This document shows, in pieces, positions 25,687 through 61,953 of a stretch of DNA of 64,000 nt. Every line of letters begins with the position of its first letter. Position 1 is the stretch's first letter. Origin of the DNA: Ptychodera flava (Eukaryota; Hemichordata; Enteropneusta; Ptychoderidae); assembly GCF_041260155.1 (NCBI RefSeq), contig NC_091928.1, positions 28,700,388 through 28,764,387 of the forward strand. The letters are read 5' to 3'. A program made the position numbers and the translations under genes. The notes beneath the pieces are model-generated. The model saw only the letters and a list, made by a program, of their open reading frames with translations. It had not been told where the DNA came from and ran no database searches.

Positions 25687-26597
25687 AGAGGCACTCCTAC
25701 TTGGGAACATTTTTAAAACACATTCTTTTAATGCCGACGGTCGATATTTGACATGGCGACTGCGCGCGGATCGCGAGATATCGATAAAAACATGTCCTCA
25801 AAAAGTTAAAGTTTCAATTCCGGTGGCCCACCTGAATTCAATTTACGAACATAGAACGTTCGGCACTGGGGCCACTGTCAACTAAGCTATGGAGTACGAG
25901 TCACGCCGACGCTGCTGTACGCCACAGCGGTACTACTCGCGTCGGTGAGCGGTCATGTCCCATGGGAGAAAGCCGAGTCCTACTGACTCGGCAAAGAACG
26001 AAAAACAAAGTTTGCTGATTCCACCAGAATTCGCATAGGTGACTAGCACAGATAGGTACGGTTGATAAATAGTATGCATAGTGGCCGCCGCGTGGTATGC
26101 GCGCATACCACACGCGGCGGCCGCTATGTATCGAACCACGCGTAACTGTGTGGCAGACGACAAAATGTAGTCATCAGAGGCAACTAATATTTTACACGTA
26201 AAAACTGATATCTATGTGGTATTGTTTAAAAATTTAATACAACTGACTGAGAATAATGAAAACGACAAAAACTAAGGAGAAGTTTTAAAAAAGAATTACC
26301 AGAGGTAAAGGCATTGATAATGATGTATATAAAGTCATCGCAGTAGGAGGTAAATTAATTGCATCATTCGAACGTTTTTGGACACCTTAGAATATCGTCA
26401 ATCAGCACAACAACACACTTTCGGGGGATTTCGGGTCATAACCAGAAACGATCGTAAAACTTCGGGATGTGAAAAATACGCTCGGGAAATGACATGTTTT
26501 TATCGATATCTCGCGATCCGCGCGGAGTCGCCACGTCAAATATCGACCGTTGGCATTAAAAATGTGTTTTAAAATGTTACCAAGTGGGAGTGCCTCT
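25687..26597. mobile_element. TTAA-type TIR transposon (Kolobok-like), non-autonomous
   Basis: A 911-bp insertion in the gene D 3' flank, flanked by TTAA on both sides (25683-25686, 26598-26601). The terminal inverted repeats are about 115 bp, beginning AGAGGCACTCC, with few mismatches. No transposase. The TTAA target and the A/G-rich terminus fit Kolobok. A 52-bp palindrome sits at 26077-26128. Confidence 0.7.
26077..26128. repeat. 52-bp GC-rich palindrome
   Basis: It opens CATAGTGGCCGCCGCGTGG and closes with its near complement, pivoting on TGCGCGCA. It sits inside the TTAA-type element, between its long TIRs, and may be a nested insertion. Confidence 0.75.
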
Positions 26598-26700
26598 TTA
26601 ATTTTGTGAATCATGTTATAATCACTTTTTTGAGTGTCAGTGTTTCAACCATACCATTTTAGAGTGAGGATAGATAATGCAAATTAAATAGTCGTTTTTA

Positions 26701-28304
26701 GTCCCCATGGACACCGTCTTGGGGGGGGGGGACTTATAGGTTTGGTCAATGTCCGTGCGTGCGTGCGTCCGTTCAGGCAGTATTTCAGAGATGCCTTGAG
26801 CTATTTCATTCAAACTTGGTACAAGGATTACTTCATATGTCATACATATGCTTGATAATTTGTTTTGTGATACGATCCAATATGGCTGCTGTGCGGCAAT
26901 TTTGTTACAATTTTTTCATGTACAAAGCCATAACTCAGGCATATCTCAACATATTTTATTCAAAGTTGGTGCAAGGAGATTGACTAATGTCATACATATG
27001 CACGTCAATTTGTTTTGTGATACATCCAATATGGCCGCAGTGCGGCCATTTTTTACGATTTTTTCATGTACAGAGCCATAACTCAGGCATATCTCAACCG
27101 ATTTTATTCAAAGTTGGTACAAGGACATTAACCTATGTCATACATATGTACGTCAATTTGTTTCATGATATGATCCAATATGGCTGCATGGCAGCCATTT
27201 TGTTACAATTTTTTCATGTCCTTAGCCAAAACTCGGGCACGTCTCAAACGATATCACCGATTTTATTCAAACTTAGTACAAGGACATTGACCTGTCATAC
27301 ATATGCACATTGATTTGTTTTGTGATACGATCCGATATGGCCGCCATGTGGCCATTTGTTTAGGATTTTTAGATGTCCGGAAACATAACTCAGACATGTA
27401 TTAAGCGACTTTATTCAAAGTTGGTACAAGGACATTGACCAATGTTATACATATTTACATCGATTTGTTTCACAATATAGTCCAATATGGCCACATGGTG
27501 GCAATTTTGTTATGGTTTTTTTCATGTCGAGAGCCACAACTCTGGCAGGTCTCAACTGATTTTATTCAAAGTTGGTACATGGACATTGTCTTATGTCATA
27601 TATATACGTGTTGAATTTTGAAACAGTAAGATCAAATATTGCTGCGTGGAGGCGATTTTGCTACGATTTTCTCATGCACAGAGCCATAACTCCGACATAT
27701 TTCCACAAGTTAATCATTCAAAGTTAGTACAAGGAAATTGACTTATTTCATACATATGCTCGTCAATTTGTTTTACGTCATCTAGCAGTATCATGTCACT
27801 TATTGAACTTTCGTAATTAGGCTGATATGTCAAGAAATATTGAATCAAATTTCATGAAACTTTGCACAGATGTTAAGCTCATATTGCTTTAACATTAAAA
27901 AAGACATTTATCAGTATCATTTTAATTAATTTGTAAATGCATATGTAATTAACTTTCCTAATTAGAGTGATATAACCACAAATACAACGTCAAATTTGAT
28001 GAAACTTGATACAGATATTGATCTCATAGTATTGTAAAGACTGCATCAAACTTTATGAAATATGGTACTGGTGATAATCTGTTAGTGTTAGGATAGTATG
28101 CAAAAATGTTTCGCAACATCCTTTTATTTTCCTTGTTGACTCATTAATGAACTTTAGGATGGTGGCCTACATTGGTTTTATGTTTTCATCACCATTGAAC
28201 TCATTATTGACCATTGAGCGCCATCTCCATTGTCTCTGAGGACTGTATTCAAAACTAGTACCCATTAACAAGTGGGGACTGTGTCATCAACGATGACTTG
28301 TTAA
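26701..28304. mobile_element. Non-autonomous element with ~150-bp tandem repeats
   Basis: Absent from the paralogous 3' flank of gene C. It starts with GTCCCCATGGACACCG followed by a G run, and near the right end carries the complement GGGGAC followed by a TGTCATCAACGATGACTTG tail. Six or more imperfect tandem units, each carrying ATCCAATATGGCYGC and CATAACTCAGGCATATCTCA, begin at about 26873, 27014, 27171, 27327, 27480 and 27631. No coding capacity. The class is unassigned. Confidence 0.6.
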
Positions 28305-28671
28305 CTACATATACTCATCTTTCAAGTGAATATGACAAATTCAGAAGATATGTCGTGAACTTTTTTACTTAGTTAATTTTTATCTTTAATACCAAAATTT
28401 AGGGTTTTTTTGCCCCACGTATGCACCTCTTCATCCTTCAAGTAAATTAGCATTAATTTACATGAAGAATGAGGGGGTTTCCTTGTCATCTTAGATGAGA
28501 ATTATTCCTTTGAAAAAACTGTGTTTGCAACTTGCAGCTCCACCTTAAACTGGACACGAAATGAAGTAATTGCCTGGCATTTTATCCTTCAGTTGACATT
28601 TATGTTTTTAGAATTTCGTTAAGAGCATTAGTTATTTAAATTGACATTTCGCTCGTCTCTACACCTTAAAT

Positions 28672-29345
28672 GATCACATCGAGAGCAAATAGGCAGACAA
28701 TTAAATCAGAGAGATAACACATGAGCTTCTTTGGTGCATTCAGGACAAGTTCTTTATTGCAAACAGAAAAAGGTCCCGAAGGGTCTAGGACACAACTTAG
28801 TCTCAAGGTAAGAGACCATATCTACTAATTCAAAAACTACAAAAGGTCTCAAAACTTAAAAGGCAAAGCATACAGACCTCGAATGCAGAGATAAAAGAAA
28901 ATAATATAATTTTTATAAGGAGTGGGTGGGTTGGGAAAGAAAAGCTATGTCTGCTAGCTGCATGCAGTTGTGGCTCACAATTTGACTCAATCTATGTCCC
29001 CTATCTATACCTGAAGGGGGGTCAGCGCTTAAAGGTCTCATTAACCTCACAAAACTAGGGGCTAAAACAATAGACCCTTAAAAGTACATTTGCATATCAG
29101 TAGAAAGCAGATTACTTAATTTAAAATTCATCAGTACATAAACAATAAAGCCTAGCAAAAACAGAATTAATACGCACTCTAAACAAACTATTCAGGATTA
29201 AAGACACACCTGTGCATTCAAAATTCCAAATAAACTATGAAGATTAAAGATACACCTGTGACTAGAAATTCTTCTAACATAAACTTTAAAGATTACAATA
29301 CACCTGTGACATTTAAACTTGTATCAACACATGATACTGTCCACT
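28672..29345. mobile_element. Insertion of unknown class in gene D 3' flank
   Basis: A block with no counterpart in the gene C 3' flank (C is continuous across CTCTATATCATTACATAAAAG). It contains several ~60-bp repeats of the GATTAAAGATACACCTGTG type at 29195-29310 and, on the minus strand, an AATAAAGAACTTG segment. No open frame and no clear termini. A solo LTR is one possibility, but I cannot support it. Confidence 0.4.
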
Positions 29346-29864
29346 ACATAGTAGCGCTTTGAACATACAAGATTTGTTCACTGACTTTTTTCAGAGTTTG
29401 CACACTTATACACTCCTGAACATGCAACTGACGGATCCTTGCTACCCAGGCCCTATCTGTATATTTCCAGCACCTTCTATGTCCGGGGGATAAATGTCAA
29501 TCTGTGGGAGAGTGTTTGCCCTCCCACTGGTCCAAACTGAGATGATGTCCTGTTGATCAATACCTTTGTGACAGGTACTTACCCCTACCCATAATCTACA
29601 CTCTCTCACAGCCCTTTGCATACATCAAGTACTTTTATCAATATATTCATTAACAAACGTAACACACATAAAGGTATTACTGAAATGCCTACAATCACAA
29701 TGTAAGCGTACGCGATCATCAGATTGGAACAGAACAGGTTTATAAAGGCGCGAAAGATGAAGATATTACGAGGCAATCCTACAGGACGTAGGATGACAAT
29801 TAAAGACATTATATGCTTACGTTAAGCTCAAAAATCAAATTTGTAAATGGACGAGGAAGCACTG

Positions 29865-29870
29865 TTTATT
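29865..29870 (-). terminator. Polyadenylation signal, gene D
   Basis: AATAAA on the minus strand, 45 nt after the gene D stop codon. The same site lies after the gene C stop, where it is split by the 36-nt hairpin insertion. Confidence 0.5.
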
Positions 29871-29914
29871 ACTTAAGTTTTAAGCATGCTTTGGCCACTG
29901 CACTTTAAAGAAGC

Positions 29915-53027
<23,113 letters not shown>

Positions 53028-53091
53028 TTTGGCTGCTGTTTGTTCTGGGGTTTACCTCGTTTAAATTTTAGGTCACGAACTGGAAGCAAGA

Positions 53092-53125
53092 GACGTCAGG
53101 AGGCGTCACTTGATCAATTTGCATA
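53092..53125 (-). promoter_or_regulatory. Conserved proximal promoter block, gene D
   Basis: GACGTCA (53092-53098) and the octamer complement ATTTGCAT (53117-53124), 65-100 bp upstream of the ATG. The E-box between them is degenerate here. Confidence 0.45.
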
Positions 53126-53610
53126 AATGAGTTATCGTATTATTCGTATCATCGTATTCGAAGAGATGTTTTGATCCCCTTTATAAAACCACAGTGCCTC
53201 AAAAGTGCCACGATGTCAATTGGTGATAGTCAGTTAACTATTGAGTTTGAGTGTCGTACATGACTAGCAAGTCATTCTTCGCGAATGTTGAAAAACATTC
53301 CGTGTTCACACTTCGGTGAAGAATTTTTAGATAAACTGCTGTTTGTTTCAAATATTCTTATCTAAATAAACCCAAAAATATTCCGCTAACATGGCTGTGA
53401 ATTAGGTGAAGACAACAGGGCTATGCTGGGGTAAGAGTGTTTGCAGATGATATCTGAAGGGAACAAGTTTTATTCTGACAGTAGGCGGAACAACTTTAGG
53501 GAAGGCCTAGTGATGGCAGACATTAAGAGTTGAACCTCCAGTGAGCTTGTGATGAAAATGTAATTTTGAATAAAAAGTGGGGTATGGCCCGGGACAAGCC
53601 ACTGTCAAAA

Positions 53611-53945
53611 ATGAGCGAATCACAAGATTCTTTCAAAAAGCGAGTTTTAGAAACTCTCAGAGAGGGACTCACTGCTGTAAGTATAGCGATTGGATCTGCC
53701 ACGGGTCTGTTCAACGCCATGGCTTAGTTGGGTGAAGCTTAGACGTTGACGGTAATCGCAGATGCAGCTGGTCTAAAGGAAAGCCTAGTTAAGTACTCGG
53801 TACATGAACCTGTTGAGAAGGTGATCGGTGAACGCATGGAGGGGTTTCAGCCTTGTTTGCTCACTTTCATTGTCAGAGCAAGTTTTTCATAATCACAGGC
53901 TTGACACTCACAGAGCCAGATACACACATACATACTGTCGCATAC
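53611..53945 (+). pseudogene. Inverted exon 1 plus intron 1 relic upstream of gene D
   Basis: A plus-strand copy of methyltransferase exon 1 starts with ATG at 53611 (MSESQDSFKKRVLETLREG) and is readable to about residue 57, with two in-frame stops (about residues 39 and 44) and a lost donor (GAAAGCC where the intact genes have GAGAGGT). Homology continues into intron 1, through the TACTCGGTA segment and the AGCCAGATACACACAT segment, to about 53945. It stands head-to-head with gene D exon 1, 584 bp apart. No downstream exons were found on this strand. Confidence 0.8.
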
Positions 53946-53949
53946 CCCC

Positions 53950-56900
53950 TCAACGATTGTGGCCTACTTCTGTCGATGCCGAGGTCTCGCCATTCTAGTG
54001 AACTGGTGATGACCTTATGTACTCCATGGTACGACTGACATGCCTGACCTTGTCTCAGGCTCTAGGAGAAAACAACACAAACCTTTGTTGAATTTGCACG
54101 GGGTTATCAAGGGCATTTAAAAAAGATTAACAGAATTATTATTGAAACAACGATAAGCTTTAAAGGGACAAAGTCACTCATTTTTGACCTGTTTTGTGAT
54201 ATCAAGAAAACTTTGAATACCTGCATAAGGTCACTTAGGATAGAAATTAGCGGCGGTACATATCTTTGAAAGTGCCGGTGATTTTGTTTGTGACCTCTAG
54301 ACAAAATGGATTTCCATTTTCCCATTTGCTTTCGTATGACAAATAATACTGTAATATGTATGGAATAGCTACTACCGTTATCAGTATAGAAAGACACCTT
54401 CAATTAAGATTTCAGCACAACAGTCATCACTGGTGTACAGCTACCTTCCCTTACTACCTCGAATTCAATCATATAGACAACCGCCGCCCATAAGCAGCAG
54501 CGTACCAGCTTTGCATTTGTTGTCTACTAGTTACTTGTAAATCATTGCATCTGTACTGTAACCATAGGCTCTCGGTACACGTTTGTGCGGTGATTGATGA
54601 GTGCAGCTCGGACATTTCCCTGGGCAGACGGCACTCTTTCTCGAACCTTCGGCTGTCGGTTGTGGGGGAAGCATATAAGACACAGTTGCTATGACCGTGT
54701 TTTAGGCACAGAAGGCATGGAGAACTATCAACAGTATAATGTAAGCAAACGAAATGTGGACACTCTTATCTGCCATATTACTTCATTGCTTGGTCTCTGA
54801 GCAATTTCTTCAATAAATAACATATATTACTTTCTCTTTTATATTAAAATTGATGTAACTTTGTTCATCCAAGAAAAGACCAATACAATACATTAAATAT
54901 CTGTTCGCTACTATTGTTTTCATCAGAATTTCATTCGCCAAAATTTCTAGAATAAGAGAAAGCAGTTGATTAACATGGTATCAACATCGGTTTGTAATTC
55001 AGAATAGTGAAATTCCACTTTCATTGCTTGACATATAAGACGTACATATCAACATCGGCGCTGGTTGAATGAAGGTATTCTGATAGCCAGCCACGCCATG
55101 GATTTGTTCAGTTGGATTCCATTTAGACAAAGTCGTAATGCTCCTTTTCTTAGATGCATGAGTAGCGGGCGAGTCATCTTGAAAACATATCGTCAAAAGT
55201 GTGGGTCACATTTACTGAGACTTGAAAACTGGATAGGGGAATTTTCAGAAACGTGATCAAACAATACAAAACTAGGCCCACAGTTGATAACAAGCATTCG
55301 AGCATCCCTTGAAGTTCACTAGGAGATCGTTGACTGCTTAAAAATGACAGACCTACATGTAAATACAGTTAAGGGATCCATAAAATCAAACGACGTCGCA
55401 TTTTGCAATACCCTTTCATCCACTTCAGGTATCGCCAAGATTTTGCTTCTAGAAATGTTAAGAAGAATGCGCCTCGGAGACAAACATTCAGACTCCCCAA
55501 TTTTCACGATTTTGTTTTCTGATCCACAACTTGTTGGGGCTCATTTTAAAGCTCTGGGAGCTAGAACAGTTTTCCCTTTCTTAGTCTTTCGAAAATGTAT
55601 TTTCTGCACAGAATTTGCACAGGGATGACGGCCATTTTGAACATTAAATATAGGTAAACGTTAGGTAGTTTGTTCCTCTAGTACCAAACTTTGCGCAATG
55701 GCCCCGTATTTTTATTCTTTACTTGATAAGATGTATTTAAAAGTTTCACTGAGAAAAATGTTAACAAAAGTTAAAGATTTTCACTTTCAAAGGCACATAC
55801 ATGTACTGCCCTACAGGTATTACTTTATCAAAACAATGTATAGTTCAGTCCAGGTTAGATGCACACGAATGCCATTACCCGATATTAACTTGGTATATGT
55901 TTGGACACGAAGACAGAGAAAAGTTAATACTTTTCACTGTTTCCTAATAATAATTTTTTTTCACATTCTCACAACACGCCTGGAACAAACTATTTTAATT
56001 TCCTCTTACAAAATGGCTTCATTTAGCTGATTTACTTGCGTGTTTTCATTAATATGCTAGAAACATGCAAAAACGCCACTTATATGCCAGAGGCAAGAGA
56101 TTTGGGTCTATGTTGATCATCGTGTGTTAACTCGCACCAACCTAACGACTGCGCCATAGAAAGCACTATATGTATATGATACCTAATCATCTTTCGTATT
56201 TTGTTTAAAAATGTACGTTTTTCAAGCCTTTTAGCAGTTTCAACTTCGAACGACACTACACTGTGCACATAAGTTCAGCAATCACAAATTTGCAATCGGA
56301 TTTTCGCGCTTCTAAACGATCGTCTTACAGTTTGGTACTTGTTTTTATAATCCAATGTCCTTTTTTTGTTCTGAGATAAACATAAGAATTACTTAAAAGA
56401 GAAACGAAATGGGGTTCATTCTGCAGCGCTGTATTGGCATCGTACCGATTCTTTAGCTATTTCTATTGATTAAAAATATTGTGAAGGGTTGCATATGAAC
56501 ACATTAGTGTACATGTAAGCCATTTTCTGTTATCTTTCAGGAACTGTTATAGATGATATGCATGTATTGTACAATGCAAAAACAAATTTACTGAAAAGCC
56601 TGCGATCTATCGTCGCTATAAGGGAATAGAATTACTTGAGTGAAATCCCCTCCAAATTATTAGGTCAAAAAAAATTGATAAAATCAGTGTATCAGTTTAA
56701 AAATCATGTTATATAGGGTGATTTTGTAAACTGATTGAATTTACAAGTTGACTGCATATGATATGTGTTCCACAGTCTGAGTGTCATTAATCTGCCTTTG
56801 AATTGACGATATCAGGTCACAAGGATGTCCAGAGTCAAATCAACATTCCCAAGGAACGACGTTTTATCCAGTACGTGACTTTTGTAAACGAGAGGATAGG

Positions 56901-57880
56901 ATAAGCTATCAGTTTGACATTTAAACGAAAACTGAACTGCCAGTGAAATCATAAAAATTCTAGTATATTCCCTACACTAAATATATTGACTCAATTTTGG
57001 CAGAGATCTTTTGGATATACGAGATACGAAATATATCCCATCCAAGGTACTTTGTCCAAGAAAAACGAGAAATTTTAAAATTGTTTAGCTAAGTCGATAT
57101 TCAGAAATTCGACTCAGAAGTTTTGCTTGTAAACTGATTTTCACTGTCTCTTGTTATCGTTTATACAAAGGAGATGTACACTATCTGTTGTTTTCAATTT
57201 TTATTAAGGGTCATCCATTGAAATTTTGCATGCAAAATATGCTAGAAGCGACTCAAAGTTTAAAAAATGGCGAGAGCGTCCAAGAGATGACCAAATCAGT
57301 TCAATCAGAGATCTTACAACCACTGTTGTTTTACAGTATATTCTGGAATTCATTTATCACGAATTCTTATCATGATTAACGAAAACGTCATAAATGAACA
57401 TATTTTGATCATGAGGAAAGATGGCCTATCATCAAAGAAATTGAAGTGCGATTTTTCTAAACTTGGGTCAAAAATATTGAACTCAAAATGTTTTTTATTT
57501 CTTTGTATTGTTATTAGGCGTTTACTTTATATCACACTCATAAACTACGTCATTATTACAGCTTAGTAATCGCAATGAGCATGATGTATATTCAGCGGAT
57601 GCGTAGACATAATAATTGCTAGATTCAGCGTTTGTGCTAAAACAGTATGCAATATAGACCCTCGAGAGTCTATGTATGCAAGTAATATGAAAAATTTCTA
57701 ACTTTTACGTAAATTACGCACATCCTGGCTAGCTGAGCTAGATTCTGACCCCTTGGCAATTTGGTCCGACTACGGCCCTGTTTACGTCCAGTTCTAAAAT
57801 AAAAACGATCAGGTGACATTACGAAATTGCGAAAAACAGGTAGTTTTACTTGTGGGCATTTCTCTCAGCTGTTATGTATG
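53950..57880. other. Spacer between gene D and gene E
   Basis: Only short open frames without recognisable domains, on both strands. A near-palindrome ATAGACCCTCGAGAGTCTAT at about 57655-57675 resembles the hairpin inserted behind gene C. I see no tRNA, long repeat or transposon protein. Confidence 0.5.
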
Positions 57881-57907
57881 TTAGCAGAGGTTCTTCGCCG
57901 GCCATGA

Positions 57908-60059
57908 TTACTTTAATTTCCTACAATAAAACGCTTCATCATGCATATCCGATTTTTGAGTATGGAAGCAATCAAAACCTGCTTCTGCAAGCATCTCCAA
58001 CGCTCGTTCTCTTCCCCACATCATCCCAAGTGCCATGCTTTCACCGTCGCCGGCGAGGGACATCGGTAAACAGCGGAAGAGACTAATTGTGTACAGAAAT
58101 GAAGTCATGGGCGCGTCCATATTGTCTGCAAGCTTGCTATGTGATGCAATATCAACCATAACTAAATAACCGTCGTCTTTGAGAATATCTTTAACCCCTT
58201 TCAAAAATAGGTCGGGCCTGGGTAAGTCGTGAACCAAGTCCCTGCAGTAGACAAGATCGAACTTCAATCTCCAATCCTCCCATTCTGCAGACTTCACCGC
58301 GTCACCGAGGTGGAAGGTGATGTTCGAGAGTTGCATGGACGCTGCCCGAGATTTTGCCTTAGCGACGCAATCCTCCATCAAGTCGGTGCCATGGAACTCT
58401 TCCTTTGGAAAATCACGCGCCAAGAGACACAGTGCAGACCCACTGCCGCAGCCTATGTCACAAATAACAGACGATGTCTCTGGAGAGTGAAAAATGACAC
58501 ATAATTTAGACAGGAAAGAAGAATTAACACTTGACAAGGACGACACTGGCTTGTGAAAGGTATTTTCAAAGGAATATTTCTCATTAAAGATGACAAGGAA
58601 ACTCTTTATACACTGTATAATTTCAAAAAATACCGCCAATGATACGGTGTTTCTTACTTTTGATCTGAATTGGTACATACTAGTATTGGTACCAAAGATC
58701 AACGATGAATGTTGTTTCTAATTGTTCAGTGCAGCAAAATTCTACGTTGATGTTATGACAATTATTTCTACACAGTACAACAAGAAAAACAAGAGTGACA
58801 AAAGCAAATAAGGTCTGCAACTTAGGTACTGGAGGTGAACTTAAGAAACATGCATATCAACTTCTATAGCAATGGGACAAGCAGATCCTACACATATTAG
58901 CAAATGTAATTAAACAAATCAGCCAGAGAAGGCTTGACAAAGGAAAAGGTAGGCGAATGGGGAAAATAAATTACAAATGATCAGGTACAAAAAGTAATGC
59001 TACCTCATCAATCTTCTACATTCCCCCTACCCATATCAAATTTTCTATCCTTGGTATTGACCGTGTTTACAAAAGAGCTACAATGGCCAGATGGCAGGAA
59101 GTGTAAAGTAGGTGAGCTATTTACAACCTTGGGAAGTTTTTAAATGACATCAGTGCTGTCATTCGAATGTAGACAGCACTTGTTAGTTACAGATAGTGAA
59201 ATGCCTTCCACTGTGGGTTTTTTTTTTACATCCGGAGTTATCCTGGATCCAAATTTCTTATTAGTTCTTGTATGTCTTACATGGAAAGGTTGCAAAAATT
59301 GTGCTGCAATGAAAACATTGACCTAAGCTTTGTTTTCTGGATCAAATTTCACTAGAAATTGATACCAAATATTACAAAACCATGTTCACAGCCTTAAACA
59401 CTGTCTCACAACATATCCTGAGTTGGTATAGGTCATTAAGGTCAGGACTAAGAAAATTACCTAAATTATACAGATTTAAGGGTTTCCCAACACTTTGAGC
59501 AGAAGATTTATCTATCTAACAACATTCTACGGGACTTTTACTCCAAATTACAAAGTATCGGACAAGTAGTTTTTGAGAACAAGTTTCTTGACCGAAAATG
59601 ACAAAACTGTTTTAAAAATATAAATTTGCATATTTTAGGACAATTTCTACATATCTAACTTTTATCATCCCCAGCATCTGTTCACCAAATGTAAAAACTT
59701 AAGTTGTCTGTCGAGTACTTTAAAAGAAAAAGTTTTTTAAAGATTTTTGACCGAAAATGACAAACATTACCCAAAACGGTAATTTTACCATTTCATCGTA
59801 ATTTCAACAAATTGGAAGTGTAAAGCCTTGAAAATTTCCAACCCAGATTTGAGAGAAATTGGGCATGCAGTTTCAGAGAAGAAGAATTTATACATCCATC
59901 CATCCATCCATCCATCCATCCATACATACACACACACACATACATACATACATACATACATACATACATACATACATACATACATACATACATACATACA
60001 TACATACATACATACATACATACATCGTATGTACGTACATACATACATACAAACATACA

Positions 60060-60091
<32 letters not shown>

Positions 60092-61582
60092 CATACATAC
60101 ATACATACATACATACATACATACATACATACATACATGCATGCATGCATGCATGCATGCATGCATGCATGCATGCATGCATACATACATACATACATAC
60201 ATACATACATAACATACATACATACATACATACATACACACACATACATAGAAATCCACAATTTCGGTATTAATGATGAAAATTAATTTAAGTCATAAAA
60301 CTTGAGACTATTTTCTGAAATTTAATATTTCACTGGAAAGGAAGAGTGTTTGTTAAAAACCGACTATTTTATTTACTTTATCTATACTCATTCCAAAAGG
60401 CATGGGTTGAAAGACAGACAGTGGAAAAAGTGGTTCAAATCATATTAAGCAAAATAAAAATGCCTCTTTTCAAAATGTAAGAACATCGTTGCTAAAACAA
60501 AATACTCATATTGTTACATAATAATTAAAGAACATAAAATACAGATTTTACATAATTTTACACTACTTAAAACTTGGACAAGACATACATATTTCTACGA
60601 TTTTAGCTACAGTTGCCAATAGGAAGTACCCAATCGGCCTATATGAGAGTTATTGGAAATCGCCTTTACTTTGAAATGAACCAGCAAAGTTCTACTTGAG
60701 AATGACATTTGTCTGCGTTTGTCTGATAGATAATAGATTGTCTGATATGAACAACATATTCAAACAATTCAATTTTCCTATATTCTGTCCATAATTTGTG
60801 CAAATGATCGACCGATTTGTACAAAGACTATGTATATAATTTTCGAGAGAACTTAAATTTCTTGATACTAACCTAGTATTCTTTTGATCTCCTCGTGATC
60901 TGTGAGATATTTTGGCGATTTCCCTCCCAGTTGAATTGAAGACATTTTATCGCAAAACGGAGGGTCCAGCGTATACTTCTGATGTGGGATACCTGCAACG
61001 GAAATACAAATAAAATTCGTACAGTAAGATTAATCTTTCCTGAAGCTAAGCCTAGGCGATGAACAGTAAAATGTCGCAGAACCAACATTACACTTCTGGT
61101 AATAGGGTTATGTTCGGCAATAAATGAATTGTGTATACCTGTTTAAAAGACACATGAAGCCATTGGCGGATAGAATTAGCACACATGAGCACAATACCTT
61201 GGTATAAGCCATACTTATACAGAGTTCTAATCTAATCTACAGCTCCACTTCGGACACAACGTGAGAGATACGATGCAACTTGTTGAAGTTTATCTGCTTA
61301 AACATACATATAACATAATACGAGGGGCCTTATGTATGTATGAATAATCGCAATCATACCATCCATAATCCAATGAAAGTAGGTCGGAATTCGGAAGACA
61401 ATAGTTGTAAACATAGACGCAAAACAGCACAGAACAGACAGTAAATAGACGGTACACAAACAAAGTCACATTCATGAAAGAAAGATATATGGACCTCTGG
61501 CCAGAAGACCAAGAAGTGATGTTAGGTGTTTCGAAAATAGTAAGCGCAAAGAGTAAGCGAAAATAGTAAGTATGTGTGTTTG

Positions 61583-61663
<81 letters not shown>

Positions 61664-61672
61664 ATACATATT

Positions 61673-61706
<34 letters not shown>

Positions 61707-61868
61707 ATACATATTTATATATATATATATATAAATAATAAAAGAGATTACTTCAAGTACAAACGAGTAATCTGTTTATTTATTTATAACGCTCTGCTTT
61801 TGCATTGAGCACTGTAATTTCCCTCGAGGACATCTGTATACTTCAGTATATCTATATCTATATATATA

Positions 61869-61953
<85 letters not shown>

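Noticed and set aside
26800-27780. CRISPR-like or satellite array
   Set aside because: The units are ~150 bp, imperfect and contiguous, without short repeats and unique spacers; they belong to a eukaryotic non-autonomous element.
28672-29345. Possible solo LTR
   Set aside because: It has an AATAAA-like segment on the minus strand and is an insertion, but clear TG...CA ends and a matching target duplication are not visible, so I left the class open.
55079-55628. Two short plus-strand open frames in the D/E spacer
   Set aside because: No domain, no splice continuity and no paralogue in the other spacers; chance open frames are likely.
59785-60286. Long open frames on both strands over tetranucleotide repeats
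   Set aside because: A four-base repeat without stops is open in all frames; there is no non-repetitive coding sequence around it.
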